A stretch of DNA of 64,000 nt. It comes from Rhopalosiphum padi. Lineage: Eukaryota > Arthropoda > Insecta > Hemiptera > Aphididae. The position numbers and the translations under genes were made by a program. The stretch spans positions 25,953,858 to 26,017,857 of the forward strand of contig NC_083598.1 of the NCBI RefSeq assembly GCF_020882245.1, written 5' to 3'. The notes beneath the pieces are model-generated. The model ran no database searches and was not told the origin of the DNA. It saw nothing but the letters and a program-made list of their open reading frames with translations. The first letter of the stretch is position 1. Each line of letters starts with the position of its first letter. Positions 24,998 to 35,965 of the stretch are shown here, one piece after another.

Positions 24998-25194
24998 AAG
25001 CACACGGATTGGATCTGTTATTTGGATTATCTGCTGTATACGGATCGATCTGCAATACATTCAAATTAGGACCACATCGATGGCGGGAGGATGAGGAGGG
25101 TATCTATAAATCGATAGTTAAACGCGGCAAGAACGCTGCGGTACAAGCTTTGATCGATTTGCGAAATAGAAACACATCACTCCTGTCGCGCTGA
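24998..25194 (+). other. Unexplained plus-strand open frame, possible exon or gene remnant
   Basis: After an AG at about 24997-25002 the plus strand stays open for about 62 codons to TGA at 25192-25194, encoding LDLLFGLSAVYGSICNTF and then a basic region (PHRWREDEEG, KSIVKRGKNAAVQALIDLRN). The composition looks protein-like and codons are less AT-biased than in the flanks. There is no ATG at the start, so a coding version would need an upstream exon or be a broken copy of something. It lies only 50 bp from K2P exon A2 on the opposite strand. The family is not recognised. Confidence 0.22.
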
Positions 25195-25243
25195 ACCGAC
25201 AGTCCGTCAGGCGTGCGCTAGGCTGCGAAATGCGCGCATTTAC

Positions 25244-25544
25244 CTATGGTCGTGACCACGGTGAAACAGTAAATGGCCGAGTTGACGAAGCTCCACGAGC
25301 TTCGGCCGCTGTACGTGGTCGTGCCCGCCTCGAACGCGTCGTGCAGCTGCTCCTCGAACTCGACCAGTTTCCGGCGGGCCGTCTGTTTCCACTGGTCCGC
25401 GCCCATCCGCCGGCTGTCCGTCCACAGCCCGTCCAGGAAGTCGCGCTTCACCCGCTTCACGCCGCACTTGTAGAACGACTCGAACGCGCCTTCCGTGTAA
25501 CGGAACACTAAACCTCCCACGCCGCACATGACCACCAATATCAC
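25244..25544 (-). CDS. K2P isoform A, exon 2: M1, extracellular cap and pore loop 1
   Basis: The acceptor ACCAATGCACAG opens at GTGATATTGGTG (phase 0), and the exon ends ACCATAG|GTAAAT in phase 1, leaving the first base of the filter glycine. One hundred codons (103-202) encode the rest of M1 (VILVVMCGVGGLVFRYTEG), a cap region with a cysteine at 129 (FYKC), a helical charged stretch (KLVEFEEQLHDAFEAG) and pore helix 1 with WSFVNSAIYCFTVVTTI. The sequence is strikingly GC- and CpG-rich for this window, as is exon A1. Two long open frames on other frames and strands here are shadows caused by that composition. The acceptor has a poor pyrimidine tract, and a transposon-like element begins 42 bp upstream of it. 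Confidence 0.9.
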
Positions 25545-25586
25545 CTGTGCATTGGTCATGAGCAATGGACCGCGTCAGGTAGTGTG

Positions 25587-25962
25587 CAAGGGCGCTCGCA
25601 GTGGGGTATCGTGGGATGCTGGGGATGCCTTCCCCCCGCTGTTTTAGTCAATATTAATTTTTTTTATTGTTTGTAAAAGAAAAAAAATCGCAAGTGAAAA
25701 TAGTTACAGATGAAACAATAAAATAAAATTATGTTATGCAACCTAGGTTTATACAATTTTTATTTAATGACCAATCATTTTGATATTTCATAAAATTGGT
25801 AATTAGTATAAAATTAATAAAAAAACTAGTGACTTATGAATTATAGAATTTTTTTCAGTGCCATTGCAGTCTTATTCGATACATTATGGTTATATTATAT
25901 TATATATACACATATACTATGTTTGCTCCCCCTCATGATGAAAGTTTCTGCGGGCGCCCTTG
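25587..25962. mobile_element. Inverted-repeat element with CAAGGGCGC(T/C)CGCAG ends
   Basis: CAAGGGCGCTCGCAG at 25587-25601 is matched by the complement of CAAGGGCGCCCGCAG ending at 25962, one mismatch in 15. The interior next to both ends is purine/pyrimidine-rich (GGGGATGCCTTCCCCCC, GCTCCCCCTCATG). No clean 8-bp duplication is present (GTAGTGTG versus GTCAGATA), so the superfamily is uncertain, though the end sequence resembles hAT-type MITEs. It sits in the isoform A intron directly upstream of exon A2. Confidence 0.65.
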
Positions 25963-27461
25963 GTCAGATATGTTATATATATAGAGAGAGAGCAAGTAGT
26001 CGCGTATAGTGCCGATGTTCGGACTATATACGCGGTCATTTCCTATCCTCCTCCACTTCCCTTATGACCGAACCTGCGATCGGCCAGGTTGTCTACTCCA
26101 CCGAAATAGATACTCGAGATAACTACGAAAACAGGTGTATAATATCCGAAGTGCGGCCCGCGACTAATGTTTCTACCATCTTAAGATATGTGTGCTTATT
26201 GTACATTCTCATACATCATACATATAATAAATAATATTTTCGTTGCTCGTTTGATAACGACCACAGTGATCGGCAATCATATAATATAGGTTATTCATAA
26301 CATATTATCATTTTAATGCTTATTATTGTTTATTATTTTAGGATACGTAGTCTATTGTAACTAGCATGTTATCGTTGACCGTTCAATAGCGCGAAAGTTA
26401 CAAGTTAAAAAAAAGTTTTGGTCGGAAACATAATAGATATACATAATATTATCATTATTAATATTTTAAATATTTTAATTAAAGCCGTGAAACAATATTT
26501 TTAATTTATTTCTAAATGGTCTGAGTATAAATGGGAAGGAGAATCAAGGCTTAATAATATATAAAATATAATGTTATAGTTTTATATTTTTTATTAGTTG
26601 GTACCCAAAAACAACGTGGGCCGCAATTCGTATATACGCTAAAAAGAACACGGACAGAAATTTGTATGTACTCTGAAAAGTATTTGACCGCTATTCAAAA
26701 GAAATGTTTGCTGTGAGACAAAACTACTTTTTTTTAGTAGCTACACACTATTGCGAATCGATTCCCACTTCCACCACGGGGAAGGACGTATACATTTGGA
26801 GCGGAAAAACTGAGCAATCCATTCGCTCGGTTTTGAAAGATGTATTTATGATATATATATATATTGGATATACAATGCAAAACGGCAGCGGCGGTAAAGC
26901 ATCAATTCTCGGTAAATTTTTATCCATGAAAAAACCCATTTGTCGGCATAAGCCGAACGTAATGTAACACGAAATAAAATTACCGAGTCAATCCAAAAAT
27001 GTGTTTTTAGAGTACCACCAAGTATCGATAGTCAAAATACACAGTTAGAGACTTATGCACTCAAAAAAGAAAAAGAAAAAAAATCATGTTGAATATTTTA
27101 AATCGATTATTGCTCAGAATCAAGACAAAAAAAAACGCTTTCTATAATATTTTATAAATACAAGAATTTTGTGAGTATTTTGATCTAATCCTGTCTAACT
27201 CGTATACGCGTGACATATTTTGATTTACCACTGTGCCAAAGATTGTAAACCGGTCGGTGGAAAAAGTCACGAAGAAAAATGTTAATAGGTACGTTAATCG
27301 CATCATATAAGGGACGTGGCCGTTGGGGCCTACCATATTGCTACAACTCTACAGCAGACGCGATCGATTATTTGACGCCGTCCGAACAATGCACACACCC
27401 GCGCCCCACTACACCACCCCTTCGCCTATCACACGACTATATACCGCGTCTCTAACTATAC
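25963..27461 (-). other. Intron of isoform A module
   Basis: This is the rest of the intron between exon A1 (donor at 27461) and A2. It contains a GC-richer patch at about 26000-26170. Open frames on both strands at 26704-26967 have no recognisable features. Confidence 0.7.
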
Positions 27462-27767
27462 CGTGTTGATAAAGCATTTGCGTCCGGCACTCCAGAACTT
27501 TTTCCACTCGTCGTCGTGTTCCTGCAGGAAACATCGCCACTGGTGTCTCAGTCCCGTTCCGGCCTCGTCCAGCTTCTTATTACCGTCTCCCCGGTCCTTG
27601 GCCTTCTTCTTTTTCTTCCTCCTCCGGGTCGTCGTCGTCGTGCTCGCGGCCGCTTTCCCCTGTACGGATTCCAAGAGTGTTTTCTCCGAGCTCCAGAAAC
27701 CATCGGTCTCGTAATCCGTGTAACAACTCTCGTTGTTCTCGTCGTCGTCATCGTCACTTTTCTTCAT
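27462..27767 (-). CDS. K2P isoform A, exon 1: cytosolic N-terminus and start of M1
   Basis: Translation starts at ATG 27767 (ACGATGA, A at -3). The frame is open upstream only to a TAA about 27 codons back and has no other ATG, so this start is preferred. It gives 102 residues: an acidic head (KKSDDDDDENN), a Tyr/Trp/Ser-containing stretch, then TTTTTRRRKKKKKAKDR, then a charged segment leading into M1 (RKCFINT). The donor ACG|GTATAG is phase 0 and weak, but the next codons run straight into a stop, and the join to VILVVMCGVGG in exon A2 restores a normal M1. The low-complexity coding text produces long shadow frames on both strands. Confidence 0.85.
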
Positions 27768-28140
27768 CGTCAGGCGGCGTTTGCGACCGGGATCGCTCGG
27801 CGTGACAATGTAAATACCGAGATATTTTTATGACTTTAAGCGAGTCTTACGCGGTGTAACAGTAATAATAGGTTATCGTGTAATTTTTTTTTCTAGTCAA
27901 ACTGGTCGTCGTCACTGCTAACGACACCGTCACCGAAAACGTTGACCACCGGACGTTCCAGCGTTGGTGTACTGACACGGCACATCATATAAAAAACATT
28001 AAAACTGTGTCACAGCCCGCGAAATGCCTGGCCGTGTATAAATAGAACTTGGTTAAATATAACCGAAAAGCGGCGGCTAGCCCGCGCGCAGTCTACTGTT
28101 CGTCCTTCTACCATTGCTCGATTTTCGTCGTAAACACTGT
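27768..28140 (-). promoter_or_regulatory. Probable promoter and 5' UTR of isoform A
   Basis: This patch upstream of the isoform A ATG is CpG-rich (CGTCGTCGTCAC-like words, GCGGCGGCTAGCCCGCGCGC at about 28070-28090) in otherwise AT-rich DNA. A TATAAATAG word occurs at 28037-28045; its complement TATTTATA could serve the minus strand, but no well-spaced initiator was found. Because A1 carries an initiating ATG and lies inside the B transcription unit, an internal promoter is required. The exact start is unknown. Confidence 0.45.
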
Positions 28141-31100
28141 TATTATCGGTTCTTGAGAATTGATGCGAAGTATAAGTTTTTTATTAAGTTTAATAAATAA
28201 TATTATATGCTATCGATAATATATGTGGTGAAATATTTAATTATGTAGTTGAGTGTGATCAAAAGAGTATCTTCTAGTAAATATAATATTGATACTAGTG
28301 AAGAAAATAATTATTTTTTTAAATAAGATATTATGTATTTTTTACCCCATTCATTTTTAAATATTTTATCAAAAATGTCGTATATTTATATGCAAGTAAA
28401 TTATATCAAGAATAGAAGTGTTAGTATATTTATTTTATATTAAAATATATTATGTTTTTCGAAGTTTTAGAATTTACAACGTGAAGACCAATAATAATTT
28501 ATAATGAGTTAATAATAATATGCAAGGAAAGAAAAAAACCAAAATGTATACAGTAATACGTAATTATAAAATTCTAAATCTATACATCTTGAATCAAAAA
28601 CATATTAATATCAAATCTAAATTCTTCAAATTTACTTTCTAGACAATTATCGACGTACAATAAGTGATAATCTCCACCGTCACGAAAAATATTACTATAA
28701 TTGGGATTGAAGATGATTGCTATTTGCCGTACATAACGTATACCGTCCACTACATCTCATTCCTATGTCCGTTTGTACACACATCTTTTTCATACGTGCT
28801 AATTTAATAAAAATAACTTTTCTCGTTGCCCGATTGGCAGTTTTACAGTACTCTCAGTAAACAAGTATACCTATTTATTAACCGTATACTAGACCTAGAA
28901 TTCTGTTGCATTTACATGTTTTTATTTTAACCTGGGATAATAACTGACGTATCGCTGTTAGCTATTAACAATAGCGACAAAACCGTATTTCAACTTTACG
29001 ATTACAATTGCAAACATTTTAAAAACGCATATTTATAAATATTATAATATAAAAAATAAGGGTAAATAATTATAATTTTAGATTATTATTTTTAGTGAAT
29101 ATTTGAAGATTTTAGCGCATACTTGGTAATCGGTTCAAATTTTAACAGCTGCACTTAATATCAAAAATATCGTGAATTAAAAATAAAGTAAGTGATTTGA
29201 CATTTTAATTTTGCAGATATAAACTATTATACATATAATGTATAATACTTTGAAACTAGTATTTATTTTAAAGTTCTACATATTATTTATAGTGTTGTAA
29301 ATATTTTGAGTTGATCACCGTTGTTAAAATCGAGTATAGAGAATTGTATTAATATTTTAGCACTAAAGTAGTCGTTATACGTGTTATAACTTATAAACAA
29401 ATAGGCACGCGAGGAGAAGTTATTCTTTGTTGATAATATTTTTGTTTATGAGCTTTAGTGAGAACCTTTTGAATAACCATTGAACACTATTCAATATTAT
29501 TGTAGTGAAACAAACGCATCGTACAACAAAAAATACAATTAAATCGAAAATTCCATGTCTAATCGTATTGTTTATCTTGAATTCGAATTGGTCCTGTTAA
29601 AAACTATTCATTTTGTACCCAAATTATTCAGCACTAACATGCCTCGTTTATAATTCATACTATTCGAAGACATTGTTTTTACGTGGTTAAGTGGTTTATT
29701 TGTTTTAACACAAACATAAATATATTTGTGCTATATGCATAAAACATTTGTATTACGAAAGGCGATTTCTTTTTCGTTTTTGGTTTTATATTTATGGTGC
29801 TTTAATCCATTCATTTACATATTTTGTACTTGGATTTCGACAACTTGAATACACTATAATATTACCATTAATAATTAATTTTATTTTCAAATCGTTCCTT
29901 TTCTTGAAATTGTATTACATTGTATTCAATTAATGTTTAGATGATTTGAGTATTTGACAGCGGTATAGTAGATAACTTTTGTTTTAAACGATTGCCAAAA
30001 GCTTTTGAAAAATAAAATAATAAATTAGAAATACCTTACCTACTATTCATTTTAAAAATTATTTTTTTCCCACTGCATATTTAAAGTGAAAAATTATATT
30101 TTTATTTTACAACTTTTAAGTTGTAATAATGAAATAGGTAATTATTTTTCACTTAAACAATTCAAACTTAAATAGATTTGTGTAATTGACATTCACCAGG
30201 TAGCGGTTATAGAATGAAATGCATTTTTTTTTAGTTGTGTTCAATCGAATTATACAAAACATACTATAGCTATAAATAAAAATTAAAAATTAACACTAGT
30301 GGACGTAGAATAGGATTTAATAAGATAGTAATTTTGACATGCTATTTTAAAATTCAAATGGTTTTAGACTTTTACAGAGGAAATTAAATTAAATTTAAGA
30401 TAATATAATTGTTTAAACGATCTAATTATGTTGTAAGTAAATTATTCAATGTATACTCTAATAATATATTGAAGTAAAATATAGTATTTGAATGCTTTTA
30501 ACTACTTTAATGTAACGAATAGTATAGAATATGTTGTACCTATTATGAAGAATTGTTGAAAGATTATTCTTTAATAGTTTTATAGAATTTATTCCATAAA
30601 TATAAGAAAACAAATTGTTTATTATGTAATATAATATTTTTGGTGTCTAATCAAATATGTATTGTCTTTTGTTCAGCACTTCAGCGTCAATGTTAAATAA
30701 AAATATCTATACAAATTATTACAATACACTGATATAGTTCATGGAAAATACAAAAATATTAAATAGCACATTAAATTGTCAATAATTCTGAGATCTGAGG
30801 CAAAATACTAATGTTGGTATATAAGTATTTATTTTTATTTTTAAAAGATTCTTGTATTATTTTCTTTTTTTTTTGTTTAAGTTTGTTTAATGTATTGTTA
30901 TGATGATAACTACCATGGATATTATATTGATAATGACATACCTATAGTTCTAAATAAAATACCTTTATATGCGGTTGTAAAGAAGTAAATGCTTTGTAGA
31001 AAATAAGTAGATTATACTTATTTGATGTTTTCGTTTGGAATATTGATGGAAGTTTGATGATACTTGATATTTACCTATTTGTTTATTGTTGATATTATCA

Positions 31101-31902
31101 TTATTAAAAAACTACAAACGAGCTTATACAATTTATTTTATGATTTTATTTTTGTTTATTTAAAATTAGTATTATTTATTTTTAACTAAGTACGTATAAA
31201 GTATTTTGAAAATTCTAATTATTTATTAATTATTATTTAGAAAATCAAATAGATATTACTACTTTCTGCTGCCTTTATAATAACGGTCGCTTTGGAGTGA
31301 TTTTAACTCTTACTACTCATATTTCTATGTACACATTTTAATAAGGTTATAATATGTTATATATTATAATAAATTCAAAGGAGAGAATTTGTTGTTTATA
31401 ATTGTACAAAACTGTTTATGTTATAAATTATAATAATCCATTTAAGTATAATAGTAAAATTCAAATCAATTGAACAGGTAATGTCATTACATCAAAAATT
31501 TAATTATTTTAAATTTTAATGAATGTAAATTTGTAAATTATTTATTACTTTTATCTATTTTTTTTTCACTTGAGTAGTACATTATAGTTTTGATATAATA
31601 TTTTTAGATTTTAATCCATAGTTGTATAGTAAAGAATCTGGATGTTTAAGTATTTGTTACACGTTTGCCACAATCATGGTACCATTGGTACCTAATTAGG
31701 TGTCCCCGAAAATGTTTCCACATTATAATTTATTAGGTTAATATGTAGTTAAGTAGTTGTAGGTATAAACGTTTTCAAAACGAATTAGGAACAATGCAGA
31801 ATTTATTATACCAACAATGACACAACGGCGAGCGTCTAAAGTACACAATATAATATGTGTCTTGAGGTCTGTACTCACTACTCGTGTATTATTTAAACTT
31901 AC
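28141..31902 (-). other. Intron of isoform B upstream of module A; no further K2P exon seen
   Basis: I looked on the minus strand for second-filter text (TIGFG-like) and M2-like text that would give module B its own second half and found none. The stretch is AT-rich and contains no other recognised gene. Confidence 0.5.
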
Positions 31903-32056
31903 CTATAGTTGTGAACACAGTGCCACAATAAAATACGGCGTTTAAATAATTCCATTCTGGTTTGTTGTTCTGCACAAAAAAGGATTCGTAATCTCGAATG
32001 AGGTTTACGGTTTCTATAAATATTGAGTCATTTTTTTTTACGATTTTCTCCATCAG
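31903..32056 (-). CDS. K2P isoform B, exon 4: extracellular cap and pore loop 1
   Basis: The acceptor ATTTTTAG opens at CTGATGGAGAAAATC in phase 0; the exon ends ACTATAG|GTAAGT in phase 1, exactly like exon A2. Its 51 codons (197-247) encode cap helix 2 (LMEKIVKKNDSIF, NLIRDYESFFVQ) and pore helix 1 (EWNYLNAVFYCGTVFTTI), with the filter glycine split to the shared exon. N205-D-S is a possible glycosylation site on the cap. There is no cysteine in the B cap. The exon is too short for the usual ORF cut-off and was found by reading the splice sites. Confidence 0.9.
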
Positions 32057-33149
32057 CTAAAAATAACAATAAAATAAACCGTACATTAATTGTATATAAT
32101 ATAATCATCAAATAATTAAATGAAGTTAAAAAAAAAAAATATTTTTGTTTAATTATTAGTATTTATTACATTTTAAATGGATTTAACGGTTTCAGAACAT
32201 TGTTTATAAACATATTATAACATATAACTACCTACTTGTGTTATTTTTGATATATTTTTAAATATATATAATTTTTAGTCTGTAGTGATATAAATGTATG
32301 TACATCATTCAAAGTTTTAATTATTAATGTTGACTCGTTGGTGGTAGCAGACAGATGTATAGTCGTATAGTCATTATAAGTGAAATATATGAAACTTCAA
32401 AAATAGTTTATCCTTAAAATTGTATGTACCTATAACTATTTATTTAATTACATTGTTTTACCTGTATTGTATAATGCATATTTGAGCAATATGCGATACT
32501 TTATGATTCATAAAGTTTAATTTATTTTAAAAACGTAAAAATGAATAGCTGTATATTAGTGTAATATAACCATTTTTTTTGCATTGTATGTGTTTGGTTT
32601 AAATTAATGTATATTATAAAGTGATATAGATATAATATGAAATACCTTTTGTATTTTGATTTATCGTTTTTATATGTATTTTCCTAGTATCCCTTAGTTG
32701 ATTTGTTATTTTTCTATATACTTTCAGTTTGTAGCTAGTTCATAAAGTTTTGTTAAGTTATAAGTTTTTTTTATTGAATATAAACTAAAAATATTACAGA
32801 ATATTGAAGAAATGACTCGAATAATAATGATTTAATTTTGATTGTGAAGTACGTTAATTATTAATATCTACTTAAGTATTACATTTAATAAATAAGCAAT
32901 ATTATAATATGCACATTGGTATCTGTTTAAGTTTTATTAATATTTTATATTTTTTAGGGAGGACTACTAACTAGAAAACGTGTGTTATTTCGACGACAGT
33001 CATTATAGTGGTATGCAAAATGCAATTAAATCGATTTTTACATGTTATAGTTAAAATATCAGAATAACCTTACGTTGACCAACAAGTAACTTCAGGTACA
33101 ATTATGCAGTCTAAAAGATAATAGACGCTTTTTTAAATTGTATTAAGTT
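32057..33149 (-). other. Intron between B exons 3 and 4, left of the hAT element
   Basis: AT-rich intron sequence; nothing recognised. Confidence 0.7.
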
Positions 33150-33894
33150 CAGTGGCGGTGCGAGGTAAAATTAATAAGTGGCCGAAGTAGACTTAAAGAG
33201 GCCCTTTTTAAAATTTTTTTAGTAAACATTATTTAAGTAATAATAGTTATTTAATAAATATTAAGATTTAGAATTTTTTAAAACAATAAACTCTAATTAT
33301 TAACTTTTTATTTGCAAATGTAGTTTTAATATAATTTTATTTACACATAATTATAAAATTAAATACATATTTTTTTTAAATTAATAATACTATAAGAAGT
33401 TTAAATTTTTTTTTATTTACAAGAAATGGACTTTTTGGCTTTTTGCTTCGGCAACAAAAGCATACACAATACATGTGTTGACTATAGAGGAATTCCAAGA
33501 AACGACCATTATTAGATATTAATAGTTTAATACTGACAATGCTGTTTCTGTCAAATTGTCCTATGATTTTTAGAAATAATAAATCATGTTTCTAATTTTA
33601 ACTGACGCTCATATAGTGTATTTTCAATATACCATAGTAACAAAAAATAACTACATTAGTACAAAAATGTATTCTAATATGATGAATTATTGACGAGTAC
33701 CTATATATGTAATTATTATGTTTATGATATTTTTTTTTTACAATAAATTAATTTCATAGATACAATACTTTTTGTATATATACTTCTTCCATATTTCTCT
33801 ATGGTTAATTATAAAGCCCTTTAGAACGCGAGGCCCTTTGAGGTGCGAGTTCGTGGGCAATGGCCCACACCGTCCACGCCTAGCGCCGCCACTG
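33150..33894. mobile_element. hAT-like element (745 bp) with CAGTGGCGG ends and perfect 8-bp duplication
   Basis: The left end CAGTGGCGGTGCGAGG starts at 33150 and the right end, complement CAGTGGCGGCGCTAGG, finishes at 33894. The flanking duplication ATTAAGTT is perfect (33142-33149 and 33895-33902). The interior has GGCCC(A/T)-rich words near both ends (GAGGCCC, GGCCCACACCG) and an AT-rich middle with no intact transposase frame. It is probably an internally deleted or decayed copy of an autonomous hAT element. It lies in an intron of K2P isoform B. Confidence 0.92.
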
Positions 33895-34097
33895 ATTAAG
33901 TTATACATATTATTATTCATAGAAAAAAAAATCACCAAATAAGCTTAAAAATTATCCGTATTAAAATTAATACTTAACATTATGTTGAAATAATTCCTTT
34001 GATCGCGATTTATGTCACTGCTATTTGTTATTATATTTTAAGTTTAAACGTACCGGCGTATAGCTTATTATTAATTTGCTTATGAATCAATACTTAC

Positions 34098-34336
34098 ATT
34101 GGCAACATTTATAACCAACTGTTCTCTCCCTCTGAGAACTATGTTTTGGTCTTTGGACCCTTCGACTGCTTGAAATATTAGAGCTCCAGCTGCGCAATAA
34201 CCAGCAGCAATGAAAAGTAGGAAGAAATGAGTAAGCCACATTCTAGACCATTCTCTAATTTTGTCGTACATCCAGAAAACGGCTCTTTCGCCAAAGCTCA
34301 AACTTGATTTGGCCGTGGAGACGATATCTTTGACTC
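34098..34336 (-). CDS. K2P isoform B, exon 3: pre-M1 region, M1 and cap helix 1
   Basis: The acceptor TTTTAAAAAG opens at GAGTCAAAG; GA completes a glycine codon with the G of exon B2, then VKDIVSTAKSSLSFGERAVF follows. Residues 117-196 contain a basic/aromatic pre-M1 segment (FWMYDKIREWSRMW), M1 (about 150-172, HFFLLFIAAGYCAAGALIF) and the start of the cap (QAVEGSKDQN, REQLVINVAN). The donor AAT|GTAAGT is phase 0. A frame with an alternative TTG start exists within the exon, but the splice join makes it unnecessary. ALIF-x-AVEG is a standard M1-to-cap junction of K2P channels. Confidence 0.92.
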
Positions 34337-35623
34337 CTTTTTAAAATTAAAGATGATTAGTAGGTACTTTACAATTTAATAGTTCTTCGTGTTCAAAATA
34401 GTTATAACTTCAAGGCATTTATATATATATTTTTTAAAGTACCCAATACTAGTTAATTTATATACTGTATGTATACTTGTAATTGAGTATCATTTGGTAT
34501 CATATTTTTTTTTAATTGAAACAAATTTTGTTTAACTATATTATATAAAAGGTACGTACATATAAAATGTATGATACAAATAAACCATGGTAATAAAAGG
34601 GGTGTGCGGAAGGACTTATGTAAACTTTTATGGTAAGGATGATCAAGTAAGACAGTAAATAAAATTAAGCGTCTAAGCTATAAAAATTAAATTATGACTA
34701 TGGATTAGTCCAATAGAAATATTTTTAAAATATATTATTTTTGGTGGATTATACTCAAAATCATTTTTTATATTAACACGTGTTAATAAAATGCAACGTT
34801 TTTGGCTATTATAGGATATTTATTTTAAACGTTTAAAGTTAGCCATGATAATTAATTTATCGTATAAGCCTATAATTATCCTGAAAATAGAACATAATTT
34901 AATCTTATTATGGTCTTGGAATTTATTAACTTTGTAAATATCAATATTTTAACAAATAAACGGTTTATAATGAAATTATAAAGATCACTAAAATGTTTTT
35001 TTTTGCAGTGTACACTTTTTTTTTTTTTTTTTTAATTGTTAGTGGCTTACAAAAGATAGCCACTGCCGTTAGGTATTTTTATTATTAATAATGTGTTTGA
35101 CGCAATTCGTAATTCATATAGTCCGTGGGTAATCGTGTTTTTTATTTGTTAGAAATAATACTATTACATATACACCACCTGCCGTATTCGTAATTACGAA
35201 CAAAGGTATCCAAAGTTAAAAAATAAATTTGCGAAAAGGCGAATATCGCCATTGCAATGTAAAACGTTTACATTCATTTATACAAAATTAATATTCACTA
35301 AACGATCAACTGAAGTCACATTTATTATATGATGAATTTCATCGGGTTCAAACATAGAATTAACTGCCTCGGCCTTTTACATTCTTTAGTGTATATTTTC
35401 TACATAACTCTTTATCGACATTTGACCTAAACTAACCTGATCTAACCTAATTTCGAACTTAAATGGCTCTCAGTTTCGTTTGTTATGCAACGCCGTGCTG
35501 TTGATTATAATTATCAGCAATTACCTACCACCAACGTTTCTTGCCGTTAATTTGCACCCACAACATCGCAAGAATAAAATCAAGGAATAATATTATAATT
35601 AAAAACGATGATACGACGTTTAC
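34337..35623 (-). other. Intron between B exons 2 and 3
   Basis: The donor is GAAG|GTAAAC at 35623. A run of T's at about 35018-35034 is followed by a small hairpin (GTGGCT...AGCCAC). Nothing else was recognised. Confidence 0.7.
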
Positions 35624-35965
35624 CTTCTAGCTGTTTGAAGAAAAAATCTGTGGCTTTGTTGGACGTGTACGCCTGGTAAAGTTGCGGTGAAAATCCATTC
35701 GGGATGGTCGGGTCGGCGGTCGGGGTCATAGGCATGTTCATGCACATGGCGGTCGGGGACGACGGGAAAAACTGGAATTTCGGCGGTTTCGCTGGTATAT
35801 CAGGTGCAATCTTCAGTGACATTGTGCTGCGCGACAGGCGGCGTGCCGGTGGTTTGGGCACATCCAGCTGTTGCGCGTCGGCTGCAGGACGGTGTTCATT
35901 GTCCTGTTCCTGCTGCTCCTGCTGATGATGATGCCCCGGCGGCCCGTTTCCTTCTCCTCCGGGTC
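35624..35965 (-). CDS. K2P isoform B, exon 2: cytosolic N-terminal region
   Basis: The acceptor TTTATATCGCAG opens at GACCCGGAGG. Its GA completes a glycine codon started by the short exon B1. Residues 3-116 give a Gly/Pro start (GPGGEGNGPPG), a His/Gln/Glu run (HHHQQEQQEQ), a basic patch with likely kinase sites (ARRLSRSTMSLK), a Pro/Met-rich stretch (PAKPPKFQFFP, MNMPMTPTADPT) and FFFKQLE leading to exon B3. The donor is phase 1. The region is low-complexity and GC-rich, so other frames on both strands are also open and are shadows. A GTG within the exon is not a plausible start. Confidence 0.85.

Noticed and set aside
25230..25527. Three more long frames over K2P exon A2 (plus strand and another minus frame)
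   Set aside because: They are shadows of the GC-rich exon; only the chosen frame gives M1, cap and pore helix.
26704..26967. Overlapping plus and minus frames in the isoform A intron
   Set aside because: No domain, no conservation evidence, contains a (TA)n stretch; treated as chance.
27463..27833. Long plus-strand and alternative minus-strand frames over exon A1
   Set aside because: They are caused by low-complexity coding sequence (Asp, Thr, Arg/Lys runs) of isoform A.
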